DNA from: Niveibacterium umoris
GTDB lineage: Bacteria; Pseudomonadota; Gammaproteobacteria; Burkholderiales; Rhodocyclaceae
DNA: 64,000 nucleotides
NCBI RefSeq assembly: GCF_014197015.1
Contig: NZ_JACIET010000001.1
Coordinates: 682,001-746,000 of the forward strand
Reading direction: 5' to 3'
Shown: in pieces, positions 17,157-26,944 of the stretch
Layout of the letters: each line of letters begins with the position of its first letter
How positions within the stretch are numbered: position 1 is the first letter of the stretch
Program-made: the position numbers and the translations under genes
The notes under the pieces: model-generated
Databases searched by the model: none
The model's input: only the letters and a program-made list of their open reading frames with translations
Told to the model about the DNA's origin: nothing

Positions 17157-19126
17157 GGAGTAACGATGTGGAACCAGAACGGGAAGGTGTCGAGCAAGCC
17201 CATGAACTCGGCGAAGGCTTCGCGCTTGCCGTCTATCTTCAGCGCGCCTGATGCAACCGCCTGCTCCAGCGTGATTTCCTTGAGCTGGATGGCGTCGAGC
17301 GTGCCTTTGCTCAGGGTGAGCTTGGCATCGGCCTGGGCCAGCGGCTTGCCGTAGTTGAGCACCGCGTTCTCAACCGCAAGACCGTATTGCTTCTTCAGAT
17401 CGGTGAAGTCGATGTTGAGGCCGATCTTCTTGCCTGCAGCCTTCGGCCCGTTCAGACGCACCGCCAGGTAGTCGAACAGCATTTCCGGCGGCATCGCCTT
17501 GATAGTGTCAGGTGTGGCGGTGTTGATGCCGCCTGCAGCCGGTACGCCGTTGCGCAGTTCGTAGGCGCCCATCAGATACACGCCGCGCCACGGTCCGCTT
17601 TCGGCCTGGTAGCCAAGCTGTTCCAGCGAGTCGGCAAGCAGTTCCTTGCCGGCCTTGCTGTTCGGGTTCGCGAACACGACGTGCTTGAGCGCTTCGGCCG
17701 TCCAGCGGTATTCGCCCTTGGCGAAGTCGGCTTTGGCGCGCTTGATCACAGCGGCTTCCCCGCCCATGTACTCCACGTATTTCTTGGCGGACTGTTCGGG
17801 CGGCAGGTTGTTCAGATTGGCAGGGTTGCCGTTGTACCAGCCCATGTAGCGTTGATACACGGCGCGCGAGTTGTGGCGCAGTGAACCGTAGTAGCCGCGG
17901 TTGGGCCAGAACTTGTCGAGCTCGGGCGGCAGTTTGATCATCTCGGAGATTTCTTCGCCGGTGTAACCCTTGTTCATCAGGTTGACCGACTGGTCGTGCG
18001 TGTACTTGTACAGGTCGCGCTGCTTCTTCCAGTAATCGATGATCTTGTCTGTGCCCCACTGCGGCCAGTGGTGGCTCTGGAACTTCACGTCGGTTTTTGC
18101 GCCGTAAAGATCAATGGTCTCGTTCAGGTAGCTCGCCCACTTGAGCGCGTCGCGCACCTGCGCGCCACGCAGGGTGAGGATGTTGTGCATCGTATTGGTC
18201 GAGTTCTCGGCCATCCACATCGCCTTGAACTGCGGGAAGAAGGTGTTCATCTCGGCCGGCGCTTCGGTGCCCGGTGTCATCTGGAACACCATCTTCACGC
18301 CATCCACGACGTACTCTTCGCCGGTCTTCTTCACCTCGTCGGTCGGGATCACCAGGGTGCCGGTGCCGGTCGATGTGGTCTGACCCAGCCCTCCGTTCAC
18401 GCCGCCGAACTCGTTGCGCGGCAGCAGCGCGCCGTACATGTAGATCGCGCGGCGCGACATGGCATTGCCGGCGATCACGTTTTCACTGACGGCATGCTCG
18501 GTGAAGTGCTCGGGTGCGAATACCCGGACCTTGCCGGACTTGAAATCTTCGTCGCTGGCCAGACCGCGTACACCACCGTAGTGATCGACGTGCGAGTGGC
18601 TATACACCACCGCAACGACCGGGCGCTTGCCGAGTTTTTCGTTCGCGAAATCGAGCGCCGCCTTGGCGGTTTCGGTCGAGATCAACGGATCGAAAACGAT
18701 CCAGCCGGTATCGCCTTGAATGAAGGTGATGTTCGAGAGATCGAACCCACGCACCTGATAGATGCGATCGGTGACCTTGAACAGACCGTTGATCATGTTC
18801 AGTTGGGCGTTGCGGTAAAGGCTGGGGTTGATCGAATCCGGCGCCGCCTTGTCCTCGCTGATGTACGTCTTGTAGGCCTCCAGATCCCAGACCACTTCGC
18901 CCTTGGCGTTCTTGATGGTCAGGGTTGCCGGTGTTGCGATGAAACCCCGGTGCGCGTCTTCAAAGTCGGATTTGTCGTTGAAAGGCAGCTCTTTCAGCAC
19001 CGCTGCATTGGCGGCTTTGGTGGCGGCGGTGGCAGGTTTGCCGCCGACGGGTTTGGCCTGCTGTGCCCAGCTGGGCGTTGCAAAAGCCATAGCCAGGACT
19101 GCAGCCACGGAGATGACAGTCTTCAT
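17153..19126 (-). CDS. Linear primary-alkylsulfatase, SdsA1-like
   Basis: This is a 657-aa exported zinc hydrolase that would cleave alkyl sulfates such as SDS to alcohol and sulfate. A signal peptide (to PSWAQ, about residue 22) precedes a metallo-beta-lactamase domain with the double-metal motif SHSHVDHYGG (about 178-187), then a helical dimerisation domain and a C-terminal SCP2-like domain (about 530-655). Length and domain order match Pseudomonas SdsA1. The ATG at 19126 is supported by GGAG eleven bases upstream. No SdsB-type LysR regulator is adjacent. Confidence 0.93.
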   Translation of the reverse strand: MKTVISVAAVLAMAFATPSWAQQAKPVGGKPATAATKAANAAVLKELPFNDKSDFEDAHRGFIATPATLTIKNAKGEVVWDLEAYKTYISEDKAAPDSINPSLYRNAQLNMINGLFKVTDRIYQVRGFDLSNITFIQGDTGWIVFDPLISTETAKAALDFANEKLGKRPVVAVVYSHSHVDHYGGVRGLASDEDFKSGKVRVFAPEHFTEHAVSENVIAGNAMSRRAIYMYGALLPRNEFGGVNGGLGQTTSTGTGTLVIPTDEVKKTGEEYVVDGVKMVFQMTPGTEAPAEMNTFFPQFKAMWMAENSTNTMHNILTLRGAQVRDALKWASYLNETIDLYGAKTDVKFQSHHWPQWGTDKIIDYWKKQRDLYKYTHDQSVNLMNKGYTGEEISEMIKLPPELDKFWPNRGYYGSLRHNSRAVYQRYMGWYNGNPANLNNLPPEQSAKKYVEYMGGEAAVIKRAKADFAKGEYRWTAEALKHVVFANPNSKAGKELLADSLEQLGYQAESGPWRGVYLMGAYELRNGVPAAGGINTATPDTIKAMPPEMLFDYLAVRLNGPKAAGKKIGLNIDFTDLKKQYGLAVENAVLNYGKPLAQADAKLTLSKGTLDAIQLKEITLEQAVASGALKIDGKREAFAEFMGLLDTFPFWFHIVTP

Positions 19127-19486
19127 TGCGGGTACTCCATTTTTGAGTGGGAGAACTGCGGACTGCTTGGTCGCGCCGGACTGCGGTGCGAGGGTCTGGC
19201 GATTGTATTACCCGGGTTGTCGTATCAACATTTATTTCGGGAGCCGGGGCGTTTGTTCATGTTGCGTTGCTATGCAAGGGTAGCGCTGTCCCTTTTGTGG
19301 ATCGGGCCGCGCACTTGTACGGGCTCAGGTGTATCGCGCGCCACCAGGCATTCCCCCAAGTGGTTGCAATGTGCGGGGCGATCGGACGCGGGCCCCGCAT
19401 TAAGCTGCTTGCTTAGCTTGAATACTGTAATAAAATACAGTTGTTGCCGCGCGATCTTCGCGCTGCATGAAGCGGAGATGTGGGCC
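19127..19486. other. Intergenic region between divergent alkylsulfatase and SOS cassette
   Basis: These 360 bp carry the alkylsulfatase leader at the left and the LexA box (19425-19440) at the right. I see no convincing coding frame of its own. Local composition is less GC-rich around 19410-19445, consistent with a promoter. Confidence 0.6.
19425..19440 (+). promoter_or_regulatory. LexA (SOS) box
   Basis: CTGT-AATAAAAT-ACAG is a perfect CTGT-N8-ACAG, flanked as TACTGT...ACAGTT, matching the proteobacterial LexA consensus. It precedes the small ORF at 19487 by 46 nt and imuA at 19949 by 508 nt. imuA-imuB-dnaE2 cassettes are known LexA targets. Confidence 0.92.
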
Positions 19487-19819
19487 ATGCAGGATCAGGG
19501 CGATGGGTATGGCGGGCCGAGTGCCTGCGGGATCACGGTGGAAGTCGAGTCCGGTGACACCCCCTGTCATCGCAAGGGCGATTGCCTGTGGCATGTCTCG
19601 CGCGAGCAGGTCAGGCTGCAAGCCCCGCCCGGCGTGGTGCCCCCTCACACTGCCATGCGGCATGGCGGTCTGCAGCATTTTTGTCCGGTCTGCGACAGCG
19701 CGACCTTTGACACAGTGCCCGATCCGCTTTGGTTCGAGCCTGTCGCGACCCGGCCACGCAGGCCCGCCAGCCAGGCGCCGTGGATGCCGTATCCACGCTG
19801 CGAGGGGCGAAGTTACTGA
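19487..19819 (+). CDS. Small cysteine-containing ORF directly behind the LexA box
   Basis: This is a possible 110-aa protein not recognised by family. The ATG at 19487 has GGAG nine bases upstream; an in-frame ATG at 19478 is the alternative. It contains CHRKGDC (about 27-33) and HFCPVC (about 64-69), which could form a zinc knuckle, and a proline-rich tail. No membrane segment is seen. It lies between the SOS box and imuA, so if translated it is the first gene of the SOS transcript. The alternative is that this stretch is only a long untranslated leader. Confidence 0.45.
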   Translation: MQDQGDGYGGPSACGITVEVESGDTPCHRKGDCLWHVSREQVRLQAPPGVVPPHTAMRHGGLQHFCPVCDSATFDTVPDPLWFEPVATRPRRPASQAPWMPYPRCEGRSY

Positions 19820-19948
19820 TCGCCTGCGGTTCGTACAGAGTGCGCCCCGCTTCGTGCCGGCCTCGTCTGCGGGTCCCGGTTTTTCCTACAGGGCTTGCGT
19901 TGCGCGCCCTGGTTTCCACGCCACTGTTTTCAGACTCCCTATCGGCTC

Positions 19949-20707
19949 ATGTCGCAGGCCCCGCTTCCGATTTCCGCTCTGCTGCAACGCGCCGACCTCT
20001 GGCGCGGGGATGCGCTTGGCCGGGTGGAGGAGGCGAGCAGTACCGGTTTTGACGCGCTGGATGCAGCGCTGCCGGGCGGCGGTTGGCCGCAGGGCGCGCT
20101 GACCGAACTGTTGCTGCCGGCGGCGGGGCTGGGCGGCGGACTGGGCGAGGTGTCGCTGCTGATGCCGGCGCTGCGCGCGCTGGAGTCTGACGCCGGCTGG
20201 GTGGCCCTGGTGGCGCCGCCCTGGCTGCCGCACGCCGCCGCCTGGCAGGCGGCAGGGCAAAGCCTGTCGCGCCTGTTGATCGTCGAGGCGGGGCGCGACG
20301 ATGCCGCCTGGGCGAGCGAGCAGTTGCTCGCCAGCGGTGCGGTGGCGGCCTTGCTGGCCTGGCTGCCCGACAGCGATGCGCGCGCGCTGCGCCGGCTGCA
20401 ACTGGCGATGGCTGAACGTCGCACGCTTGCCTTCGTCTTCCGCGGCGAGCAGCAGGCGACTTCAGCCTCGCCGGCGCCACTGCGTATTGCTCTGGGTGCG
20501 TCCGACAGCGGGCTGGCGCTGCGCATCCTCAAACGCCGCGGCCCACCGCTGGCGCAGCCGCTGTTGTTGGAGGTGGCACGTCCGGTCAGTTGGGCCAGGC
20601 TTGCAGCGCGGCGTCCGCTGGCTGTGCCGTCGCTACCCGTGGCGCGCCTCGCCAGCGTTGTCGCGCGCACACCGGTACGCGCGCTGGCGTCGGCATTGCG
20701 ACGCTGA
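19949..20707 (+). CDS. imuA: Translesion synthesis cassette protein ImuA
   Basis: This is a RecA/SulA-like protein of 252 aa, first gene of the classical imuA-imuB-dnaE2 mutagenesis cassette. The N-terminus (TGFDALDAALPGGGWPQGALTELL, about residues 31-54) is the typical ImuA/SulA-like start of the RecA-type core. It is thought to support ImuB and DnaE2 in damage-induced error-prone synthesis. The start at 19949 begins the usual family N-terminus; the frame is open upstream without a ribosome site. The SOS box at 19425 is the likely control point. Confidence 0.92.
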   Translation: MSQAPLPISALLQRADLWRGDALGRVEEASSTGFDALDAALPGGGWPQGALTELLLPAAGLGGGLGEVSLLMPALRALESDAGWVALVAPPWLPHAAAWQAAGQSLSRLLIVEAGRDDAAWASEQLLASGAVAALLAWLPDSDARALRRLQLAMAERRTLAFVFRGEQQATSASPAPLRIALGASDSGLALRILKRRGPPLAQPLLLEVARPVSWARLAARRPLAVPSLPVARLASVVARTPVRALASALRR

Positions 20708-20750
20708 ATCGCCACGCCTTGCGTGCCGACTGCACCCGAAAGCGCCTGCA

Positions 20751-22160
20751 ATGCTCTGGCTGGCCCTGCAACTTTTCCGTTTGCCGATCGAGGTCTTCGC
20801 GGCCCGCGCGCCGGCCGTGGCGGTGGCGCGCGGCCGTGTGCTGGCGGCCGATGCGGTGGCCGAGGCGGCCGGCGTGCAAGCGGGACAGAAACTTTCCAGC
20901 GCATTGGGGCTGGCACCGCAGCTCACCGCCTGCGAGCGCGACCCGCAGCGCGAGGCCGCCGCACTGGCGCGCCTGGCCTGCTGGGCGGGGCGCTTCAGCC
21001 CGCAGGTCAGCCTCGCGCCGCCGGATGAATTGCTGATCGAAATCGGCGGCAGCCTGCGCCTGTTCAAGGGCCTCGACGCCTTGCTGGGCGAGGTGGAGGC
21101 GGGCGTATCGGCCGAGGGCTACAGCTACCGCATCGGGTTGGCGCGTACGCCGCTCGCGGCGCAGTGGTTCGCACGTGCCGGGGTGGCGGGCCATGAGGCC
21201 GATGCCGCAGCCGAACAGGCGCGGCTGGCGGCTTTGCCGCTGGGCGTGATCGGCTTCGATGAACGTGCTGCCCGGCGCCTGGCGGTACTGGGGCTTGCCC
21301 GCATCGGCGAGTTGCTGGTGCTGCCACAGGCGTCGCTGGCACGACGCTTCGGGCCGGATCTGCCGCTGCAACTGGCGCAGGCGCGCGGCGAGGTGCCGGA
21401 TCTGCGCCGCAGCTTCGACTTCCCCGAACGCTTTTCCGAATACCTCGAACTGCCGGCGCGGGTGGAGCAGGCGCCGATGTTGCTGTTCGGCGCGCGGCGC
21501 CTGCTGCAGGCGCTGGCCGGCTGGCTCAATGCGCGTGGCGCCGGTTTGCAGCACTGCGTGCTGGAACTGGAACACGAAGACATCGACGACGCGCAACTGG
21601 CCCTCGGCTTCGCCGCGCCGACACGCGACGGCGATCGCCTGGTGCGGGTACTGCGCGAACGGCTTGAACGGCTTGCACTGGCGGCGCCGGTGGTGGGGCT
21701 GCGACTGGTCGCCGAGCGGATCGAATCGCTGCCCGGCGAGAGCGTGGGCCTGTTTGGCGAAGCCGGCGCGCAACGCATCGCACCGGTGGTCGAACGCCTG
21801 CGCGCGCGGCTTGGGCGCGAGGCGGTGCACGGCGTCGCGGTGGTGGCCGGGCATCGGCCGGAATGCAGCACGCGGGCGGTGGATTGGCCGCAAGCCGGCG
21901 CGCCGCAGGCCACCCCCACGCGCCCGCTGTGGCTGCTGCGCGAAGCGCGCCCGCTGCCCGAACAAGGTGGCCGTCCGCATCACGATGGCCCGCTGCAACT
22001 GCTGACCCGCCCCGAGCGGATCGAGAGCGGCTGGTGGGATGCCGGCGAGGGGCTGGGCGATGTGCGGCGCGACTACCATGTGGCGCTGAGCGCGCGCGGC
22101 GAGTGGCTGTGGATCTACCGCGACGCGGCGGGCTGGTGGTTGCAGGGGGTGTTCGGGTGA
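20751..22160 (+). CDS. imuB: Y-family polymerase-like protein ImuB
   Basis: This is a DinB/UmuC-fold protein of 469 aa. ImuB proteins lack the catalytic carboxylates of true Y-family polymerases; here the N-terminus reads LALQLFRLPIEVFAAR with no DxD, consistent with an inactive polymerase serving as hub between beta clamp and DnaE2. Helix-hairpin-helix and little-finger regions follow (about 170-350). I chose the ATG at 20751, 43 nt after imuA. Its stop overlaps the dnaE2 start (GTGA). Confidence 0.94.
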   Translation: MLWLALQLFRLPIEVFAARAPAVAVARGRVLAADAVAEAAGVQAGQKLSSALGLAPQLTACERDPQREAAALARLACWAGRFSPQVSLAPPDELLIEIGGSLRLFKGLDALLGEVEAGVSAEGYSYRIGLARTPLAAQWFARAGVAGHEADAAAEQARLAALPLGVIGFDERAARRLAVLGLARIGELLVLPQASLARRFGPDLPLQLAQARGEVPDLRRSFDFPERFSEYLELPARVEQAPMLLFGARRLLQALAGWLNARGAGLQHCVLELEHEDIDDAQLALGFAAPTRDGDRLVRVLRERLERLALAAPVVGLRLVAERIESLPGESVGLFGEAGAQRIAPVVERLRARLGREAVHGVAVVAGHRPECSTRAVDWPQAGAPQATPTRPLWLLREARPLPEQGGRPHHDGPLQLLTRPERIESGWWDAGEGLGDVRRDYHVALSARGEWLWIYRDAAGWWLQGVFG

Positions 22161-25100
22161 AGGCGCTGCCGGCCTATGCCGAACTCCACTGCCTGTCGAA
22201 CTTCAGCTTCATGCGCGGAGCCTCGCACCCGGAGGAACTGGTCGAGCGGGCCCATCGACTCGGCTACACCGCGCTCGCGATTACCGACGAGTGTTCGTTT
22301 GCCGGTGCGGTGAGGGCTTTCGATGCCTGGCGCCAGTTGCGTGAGCGCGCGGGCGGGCAGATCGATTTCCGCCTCATCCACGGCGCCGAGTTCCGCTTCG
22401 AATGCGGGCTGAAGCTGGTGCTGCTGGCGCAGAACCGCGCCGGCTACGGCAACCTCTCGGCACTGATCACGCTGGGCCGGCGGCGGGCGGAGAAGGGCGA
22501 ATACCGGCTGGTGCGCGGCGATCTGGAATCGGTGTCACCCAACGGTGCGGTGCCGGATTGTCTTGCCTTGTGGGTGCCCGATGAGGCGCCGAACGAAGCA
22601 GATGGTCGCTGGCTCGCGCAGCGCTTTCCCGGCCGCGTCTGGCTGGCGGTGGAACTGCTCAGCGGCCCGGATGACGCGGCACGGTTGGCGAGCTTGCAGG
22701 CACTGGCCGAGGCCTGTGGCATGCCCTGTGTGGCGAGCGGCGATGTGCACATGCACGCGCGGCTGCGCCGCCCCTTGCAGGATGTGCTCACCGCCACGCG
22801 CCTGGGCACCACCGTGTTCGAAGCGGGCGACCGCCTCTACCCGAATGGTGAACGTCACCTGCGCCAGCCGCTGCGGCTCTCGCGCCTGTACCCGGCTGCC
22901 TTGCTGGAAGAATCTGCCCGCATCGCGGCGATGTGCGACTTCACGCTGGAAGAGCTGCGCTACGAATACCCGGACGAGATCGTGCCGCACGGCGAAACGC
23001 CAAGCAGCTACCTGCGCCGCGAAACCCTCGCCGGGCTCGCGCGACGCTACCCGGCCGGTGTGCCGGACAAGGTGCATGCGACGGTCGAGCACGAACTCGC
23101 GCTGATTGCCGAGCTGCGTTACGAGCCCTTCTTCCTCACGGTCTACGACATCGTCTGTTTTGCCAAGGGCGAGGGCATCCTGTGTCAGGGGCGCGGCTCG
23201 GCGGCCAACTCGGTGGTCTGCTACGCGCTGGGGATCACCGAAGTGGACCCGATGCGCGCCTCGTTGCTGTTCGAGCGCTTCCTGTCGAAAGAGCGCAACG
23301 AGCCGCCCGACATCGACGTCGACTTCGAACATGAGCGGCGCGAGATCGTGATCCAGTACATCTACCGCAAGTACAGCCGCGAACGTGCCGCGCTGGCTGC
23401 CACGCTGATCCGCTACCGCACCAAGGGGGCATTGCGTGACGCGGGCCGCGCACTGGGGTTCGGCATCGAACAGATCGATGCGCTGTCCGGTTCGCTGAGC
23501 TGGTGGGACAAGCGCGAGCAGCTGCCGGAGCGGCTCGCCGAGATCGGGCTCGATGCGAAGAGCCCGCGGGTCGCGAAGTGGCTGGCGCTGACCAACATGC
23601 TGATCGGCTTCCCGCGTCACCTCTCGCAGCATGTGGGCGGTTTCGTGATCTCGCGCGGGCCGTTGTCGCGCCTGGTGCCGGTGGAAAACGCCGCGATGGA
23701 AGACCGCTCGGTGATCCAGTGGGACAAGGATGACCTCGAATCGCTCGGCTTGCTCAAGGTCGATGTGCTGGCGCTGGGCATGCTCACCGCCTTGAAGCGT
23801 TCGCTCGATCTGGTGAGCCTGCGGCGCCGACGCGCCTTTACGCTGGCGGACATTCCGGCCAAGGATGCCGCGACCTTCGAGATGCTCTGCCAGGCCGATT
23901 CGGTCGGCGTGTTCCAGGTCGAATCGCGCGCGCAGATGAGCATGCTGCCGCGCCTGCAGCCGCGCGAGTTCTACGACCTGGTGGTGCAGGTGGCGATCGT
24001 GCGGCCGGGGCCGATCCAGGGCGACATGGTGCATCCCTACCTCGCGCACCGGGCCGACCCGGACGCGGCCCGCGCCGCGATGGCACGCCTGCCGCCGGCG
24101 GTGGCCGCGGTGCTGGCGCGCACCTGTGGCGTGCCGATCTTTCAGGAACAGGTGATGAAGCTCGCGGTGGTCGCCGCCGGCTTCTCGCCCGGCGAGGCCG
24201 ACCAGTTGCGCCGCGCGATGGCGTCGTGGCGGCAGAAGGGCCATATCGACCGTTTCAAGGACAAGCTGCGCCACGGCATGGCCGAGCGTGGCCATCCGCC
24301 CGAGTTTGCCGAGGCGCTGTGCCGCCAGATCGAAGGCTTCGGCGAGTACGGTTTTCCGGAATCGCACGCGGCGAGCTTTGCGCTGCTCGCCTACAGCTCG
24401 GCCTGGATGAAACGCCACGAGCCAGAGGCCTTCCTGTGTGGCTTGCTCAACAGCCAGCCGATGGGTTTCTACGCGCCTTCACAACTGGTGCAGGATGCGC
24501 GCCGCCACGGCGTGCAGGTGCTGCCGGTCGATGTGATGCATAGCGACTGGGACAGTGGCTTCGAGCGTGTCGCCGATGCGCGGCGGCCCGCGGTGCGGCT
24601 GGGACTACGCGAGATACGCGGCTTTGCGCAAGCTGCGGCGGAACGCATCGTTGCGGCGCGTACGCGGGCGCCGTTCAGCTGCGTGGATGATCTGGCGCAC
24701 CGCGCGATGCAGGGCGCGCGCGATCTGGAATTGCTGGCCGGGGCGGGGGCCTTGAAAGCGCTTGCCGGACACCGCCGGCAAGCCGCCTGGCAGGTCAGCG
24801 GCGTGCAGCGGCAGGGCGATCTGTTCGACAGCGCGCCGCCGGCCGAGACCCCGGTGGCCTTCGCTGCCCCGCGAGAAGGGGAAGACATCGTCGCCGACTA
24901 CGCCAGCACCGGGCTGACCCTGGGCCGCCACCCGCTGGCGCTGCTGCGCGACCGCCTTGCGGCGCAACGTTTCCTCGCTGCCGGGGTGATACGCGGTGCG
25001 CAGGACAGGGCGCTGGTGCGCGCCGCCGGCATCGTGATCGGCCGCCAGCGCCCGGGGACAGCCAGCGGGGTGATTTTCGTGACGCTGGAAGACGAGACCG

Positions 25101-25291
25101 GGCAGGCCAACATCGTTGTGTATTCGGATCTTGCCGAACGCCAGCGTCGCGAACTGCTCGGCGCCCGGCTGCTGGGCGTGTATGGGCAGCTGCAGCGCGA
25201 AGGCGAAGTGGTGCATGTGCTGGCAAAGCGTCTGGTCGATCTCTCGTCGCTACTTGGGGCCTTGCCAACGGTGAGCCGGGACTTTCATTGA
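22157..25291 (+). CDS. dnaE2: Error-prone DNA polymerase DnaE2 (ImuC)
   Basis: This is a 1044-aa C-family polymerase for SOS-induced translesion synthesis. The N-terminal PHP domain starts AELHCLSNFSFMRGASHPEEL. The palm carries CQGRGSAANS (about 350) and PPDIDVDFEHERR (about 385-397) with catalytic aspartates, and an OB-fold lies near the C-terminus (GVIFVTLEDETGQANIVV). The GTG at 22157 overlaps the imuB TGA; the frame continues upstream inside imuB, but the family N-terminus begins here. It works with ImuA/ImuB and the sliding clamp. Confidence 0.97.
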   Translation: MKALPAYAELHCLSNFSFMRGASHPEELVERAHRLGYTALAITDECSFAGAVRAFDAWRQLRERAGGQIDFRLIHGAEFRFECGLKLVLLAQNRAGYGNLSALITLGRRRAEKGEYRLVRGDLESVSPNGAVPDCLALWVPDEAPNEADGRWLAQRFPGRVWLAVELLSGPDDAARLASLQALAEACGMPCVASGDVHMHARLRRPLQDVLTATRLGTTVFEAGDRLYPNGERHLRQPLRLSRLYPAALLEESARIAAMCDFTLEELRYEYPDEIVPHGETPSSYLRRETLAGLARRYPAGVPDKVHATVEHELALIAELRYEPFFLTVYDIVCFAKGEGILCQGRGSAANSVVCYALGITEVDPMRASLLFERFLSKERNEPPDIDVDFEHERREIVIQYIYRKYSRERAALAATLIRYRTKGALRDAGRALGFGIEQIDALSGSLSWWDKREQLPERLAEIGLDAKSPRVAKWLALTNMLIGFPRHLSQHVGGFVISRGPLSRLVPVENAAMEDRSVIQWDKDDLESLGLLKVDVLALGMLTALKRSLDLVSLRRRRAFTLADIPAKDAATFEMLCQADSVGVFQVESRAQMSMLPRLQPREFYDLVVQVAIVRPGPIQGDMVHPYLAHRADPDAARAAMARLPPAVAAVLARTCGVPIFQEQVMKLAVVAAGFSPGEADQLRRAMASWRQKGHIDRFKDKLRHGMAERGHPPEFAEALCRQIEGFGEYGFPESHAASFALLAYSSAWMKRHEPEAFLCGLLNSQPMGFYAPSQLVQDARRHGVQVLPVDVMHSDWDSGFERVADARRPAVRLGLREIRGFAQAAAERIVAARTRAPFSCVDDLAHRAMQGARDLELLAGAGALKALAGHRRQAAWQVSGVQRQGDLFDSAPPAETPVAFAAPREGEDIVADYASTGLTLGRHPLALLRDRLAAQRFLAAGVIRGAQDRALVRAAGIVIGRQRPGTASGVIFVTLEDETGQANIVVYSDLAERQRRELLGARLLGVYGQLQREGEVVHVLAKRLVDLSSLLGALPTVSRDFH

Positions 25292-25428
25292 GCCGGGGTA
25301 CGGGCACGTCTGCACCGGCCTGACGGGCGCACCACATCGCGCACCAGGGAAGCCATCAAACATGTCTTGGTCGCTGCGCGCGCCGCGCCTTGCGCTGCAT
25401 CCGTCTCGCTCGCTGATTCAGACCTTCC

Positions 25429-26640
25429 CTAGAAGATGACGGTGATGAGTCGTTTCACGAGTTCTTCGAGCGGCATCATCGTCAGTACCAGCGGCGCCAG
25501 AGGCGCGAGCACTGCGACAGTGAGCCGCATCAGCGTGTCGCGCGTGATCGGCGCGAAGCGCATCTCCGCAACGATGCGCAGGCTGTTGTTCAGGTCTGAC
25601 AGCGACTGGATGTCGGTGCTGCCGAGCAGCGATTCACCCTGCGGTGTCGCGCCGCGCATCCACTTGGTGTCGAACTCGCGGACGTAGCGCTGTGCGAGGG
25701 CGCCGTATTCGAGCAGACCGTTGCGCTTGGCTTGCGCGAGCTGGGGCGCGAAGACGAGCAGGGGGCCGAGCACCATCGCCAGCATCACCACCAGCAGCGT
25801 GATGATCTCGAACTTGAACGATGGCAGCGTTGCGCCCAGATACAGGATGCGATTGGCCAGGTTGCCGGCGAGCAGGGCACCGTGCGCGAGCAGCAGCGGC
25901 ATGAAGGCGTAGGCGGTGCCCGACAGGAAGCCGAGTCCGCCGAGGCGATCGGGGTGGATCGGCGAGAGCGCAAGCTCGATGCGCGACACCTGCCACAGGA
26001 AGCGCATCCAGATGAAGAGCCGGAAATACCAGCGCAGTAGCAGGAACTGGAAGACCGGCAGGCTGATGTAGCCGAACCAGTAGCCGGCGAGGGTGAGCGA
26101 GGTCCCTTCACCCGACGCGATCGAATACCAGGTGCTGGCGTCGAGCGCGGTGTACTGGCGCCAGATGAGCTGAACCCCCAAGCTGTACACCACGCCGATC
26201 AGCGCAAGCTCGGCCACGGTCGAATTGCGCAGGCGCATGGCCGACGCGAGCGCAGCCTCGAAGCGCGCGATGGCGCCGGGCGGAATCAGTTGCCGCTCCT
26301 GAAACTGTGCCACCAGTTCCCGCATCCTCAGGTGCACTACCAGTTCGGCAATGATCAGCAGCGGCACCACTACCAGGAAGCGGCCGTGTGCTTCGAAGTC
26401 GTAGAGAAACGGCACAGCGAGCTTGCCGTGGAGCAAGTTGCCATCGATACCCGCAAGGATCAGCAGCGGCAGCCAGCAGAACAGTGCGATCACGGCGATG
26501 CGTTGGCCAACCAGGTGAAGCTGATTGTCCGAAAGGTGGGCGCGACGCAGCATCTGGAACAGCGGGCCGCCCAGCACAAGCGAGAAGTCGGTGACGTTCC
26601 GAAGCAGCCTCGGATTGGGCGCATGCGCGCTGATGCTCAT
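25429..26640 (-). CDS. Multi-pass membrane protein, unknown function
   Basis: This 403-aa protein has about seven hydrophobic segments (for example IAVIALFCWLPLLILAGI near 50-67, VVVPLLIIAEL near 92-102 and FEIITLLVVMLAMVLGPLLV near 275-294). A cytoplasmic C-terminal helical stretch precedes a last segment. A conserved-looking IHPDRLGGLGFL motif lies in the middle. GGGAGG precedes the ATG at 26640. It is the only gene of its unit, with a convergent dnaE2 end at its 3' side. I cannot assign a function. Confidence 0.8.
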   Translation of the reverse strand: MSISAHAPNPRLLRNVTDFSLVLGGPLFQMLRRAHLSDNQLHLVGQRIAVIALFCWLPLLILAGIDGNLLHGKLAVPFLYDFEAHGRFLVVVPLLIIAELVVHLRMRELVAQFQERQLIPPGAIARFEAALASAMRLRNSTVAELALIGVVYSLGVQLIWRQYTALDASTWYSIASGEGTSLTLAGYWFGYISLPVFQFLLLRWYFRLFIWMRFLWQVSRIELALSPIHPDRLGGLGFLSGTAYAFMPLLLAHGALLAGNLANRILYLGATLPSFKFEIITLLVVMLAMVLGPLLVFAPQLAQAKRNGLLEYGALAQRYVREFDTKWMRGATPQGESLLGSTDIQSLSDLNNSLRIVAEMRFAPITRDTLMRLTVAVLAPLAPLVLTMMPLEELVKRLITVIF

Positions 26641-26944
26641 TTTGTTTGCCTCCCGACCAGACCGAACTTGTCGGCGATCCGCGATGCGAGACAGGCCGGT
26701 TTCACACCACATGGGTTGCACCGCGTACTCGGCCTTCTTTGATTGTGGGCCGCGAGCGGGCGCTACGCCACCCGCGAACAGCGGTAGGCTTGATGCGTCT
26801 CAGCGGTGTCGGCTGGGCTCGGACTGGAAAGCGTGGTGATTGCGTCAAGGCTTGGCCGGCACGCCACGGAACGCCATCACATGGTTTGCGGTCGAAGCGG
26901 CGTTGTACGACACTCCTTCAACCTCTACCTGAACACGGCCCATC
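26641..26944. other. Divergent intergenic region before folE
   Basis: These 304 bp separate the divergent membrane-protein gene and folE and must hold both promoters. I see no coding frame, repeat or recognisable operator. Confidence 0.5.
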
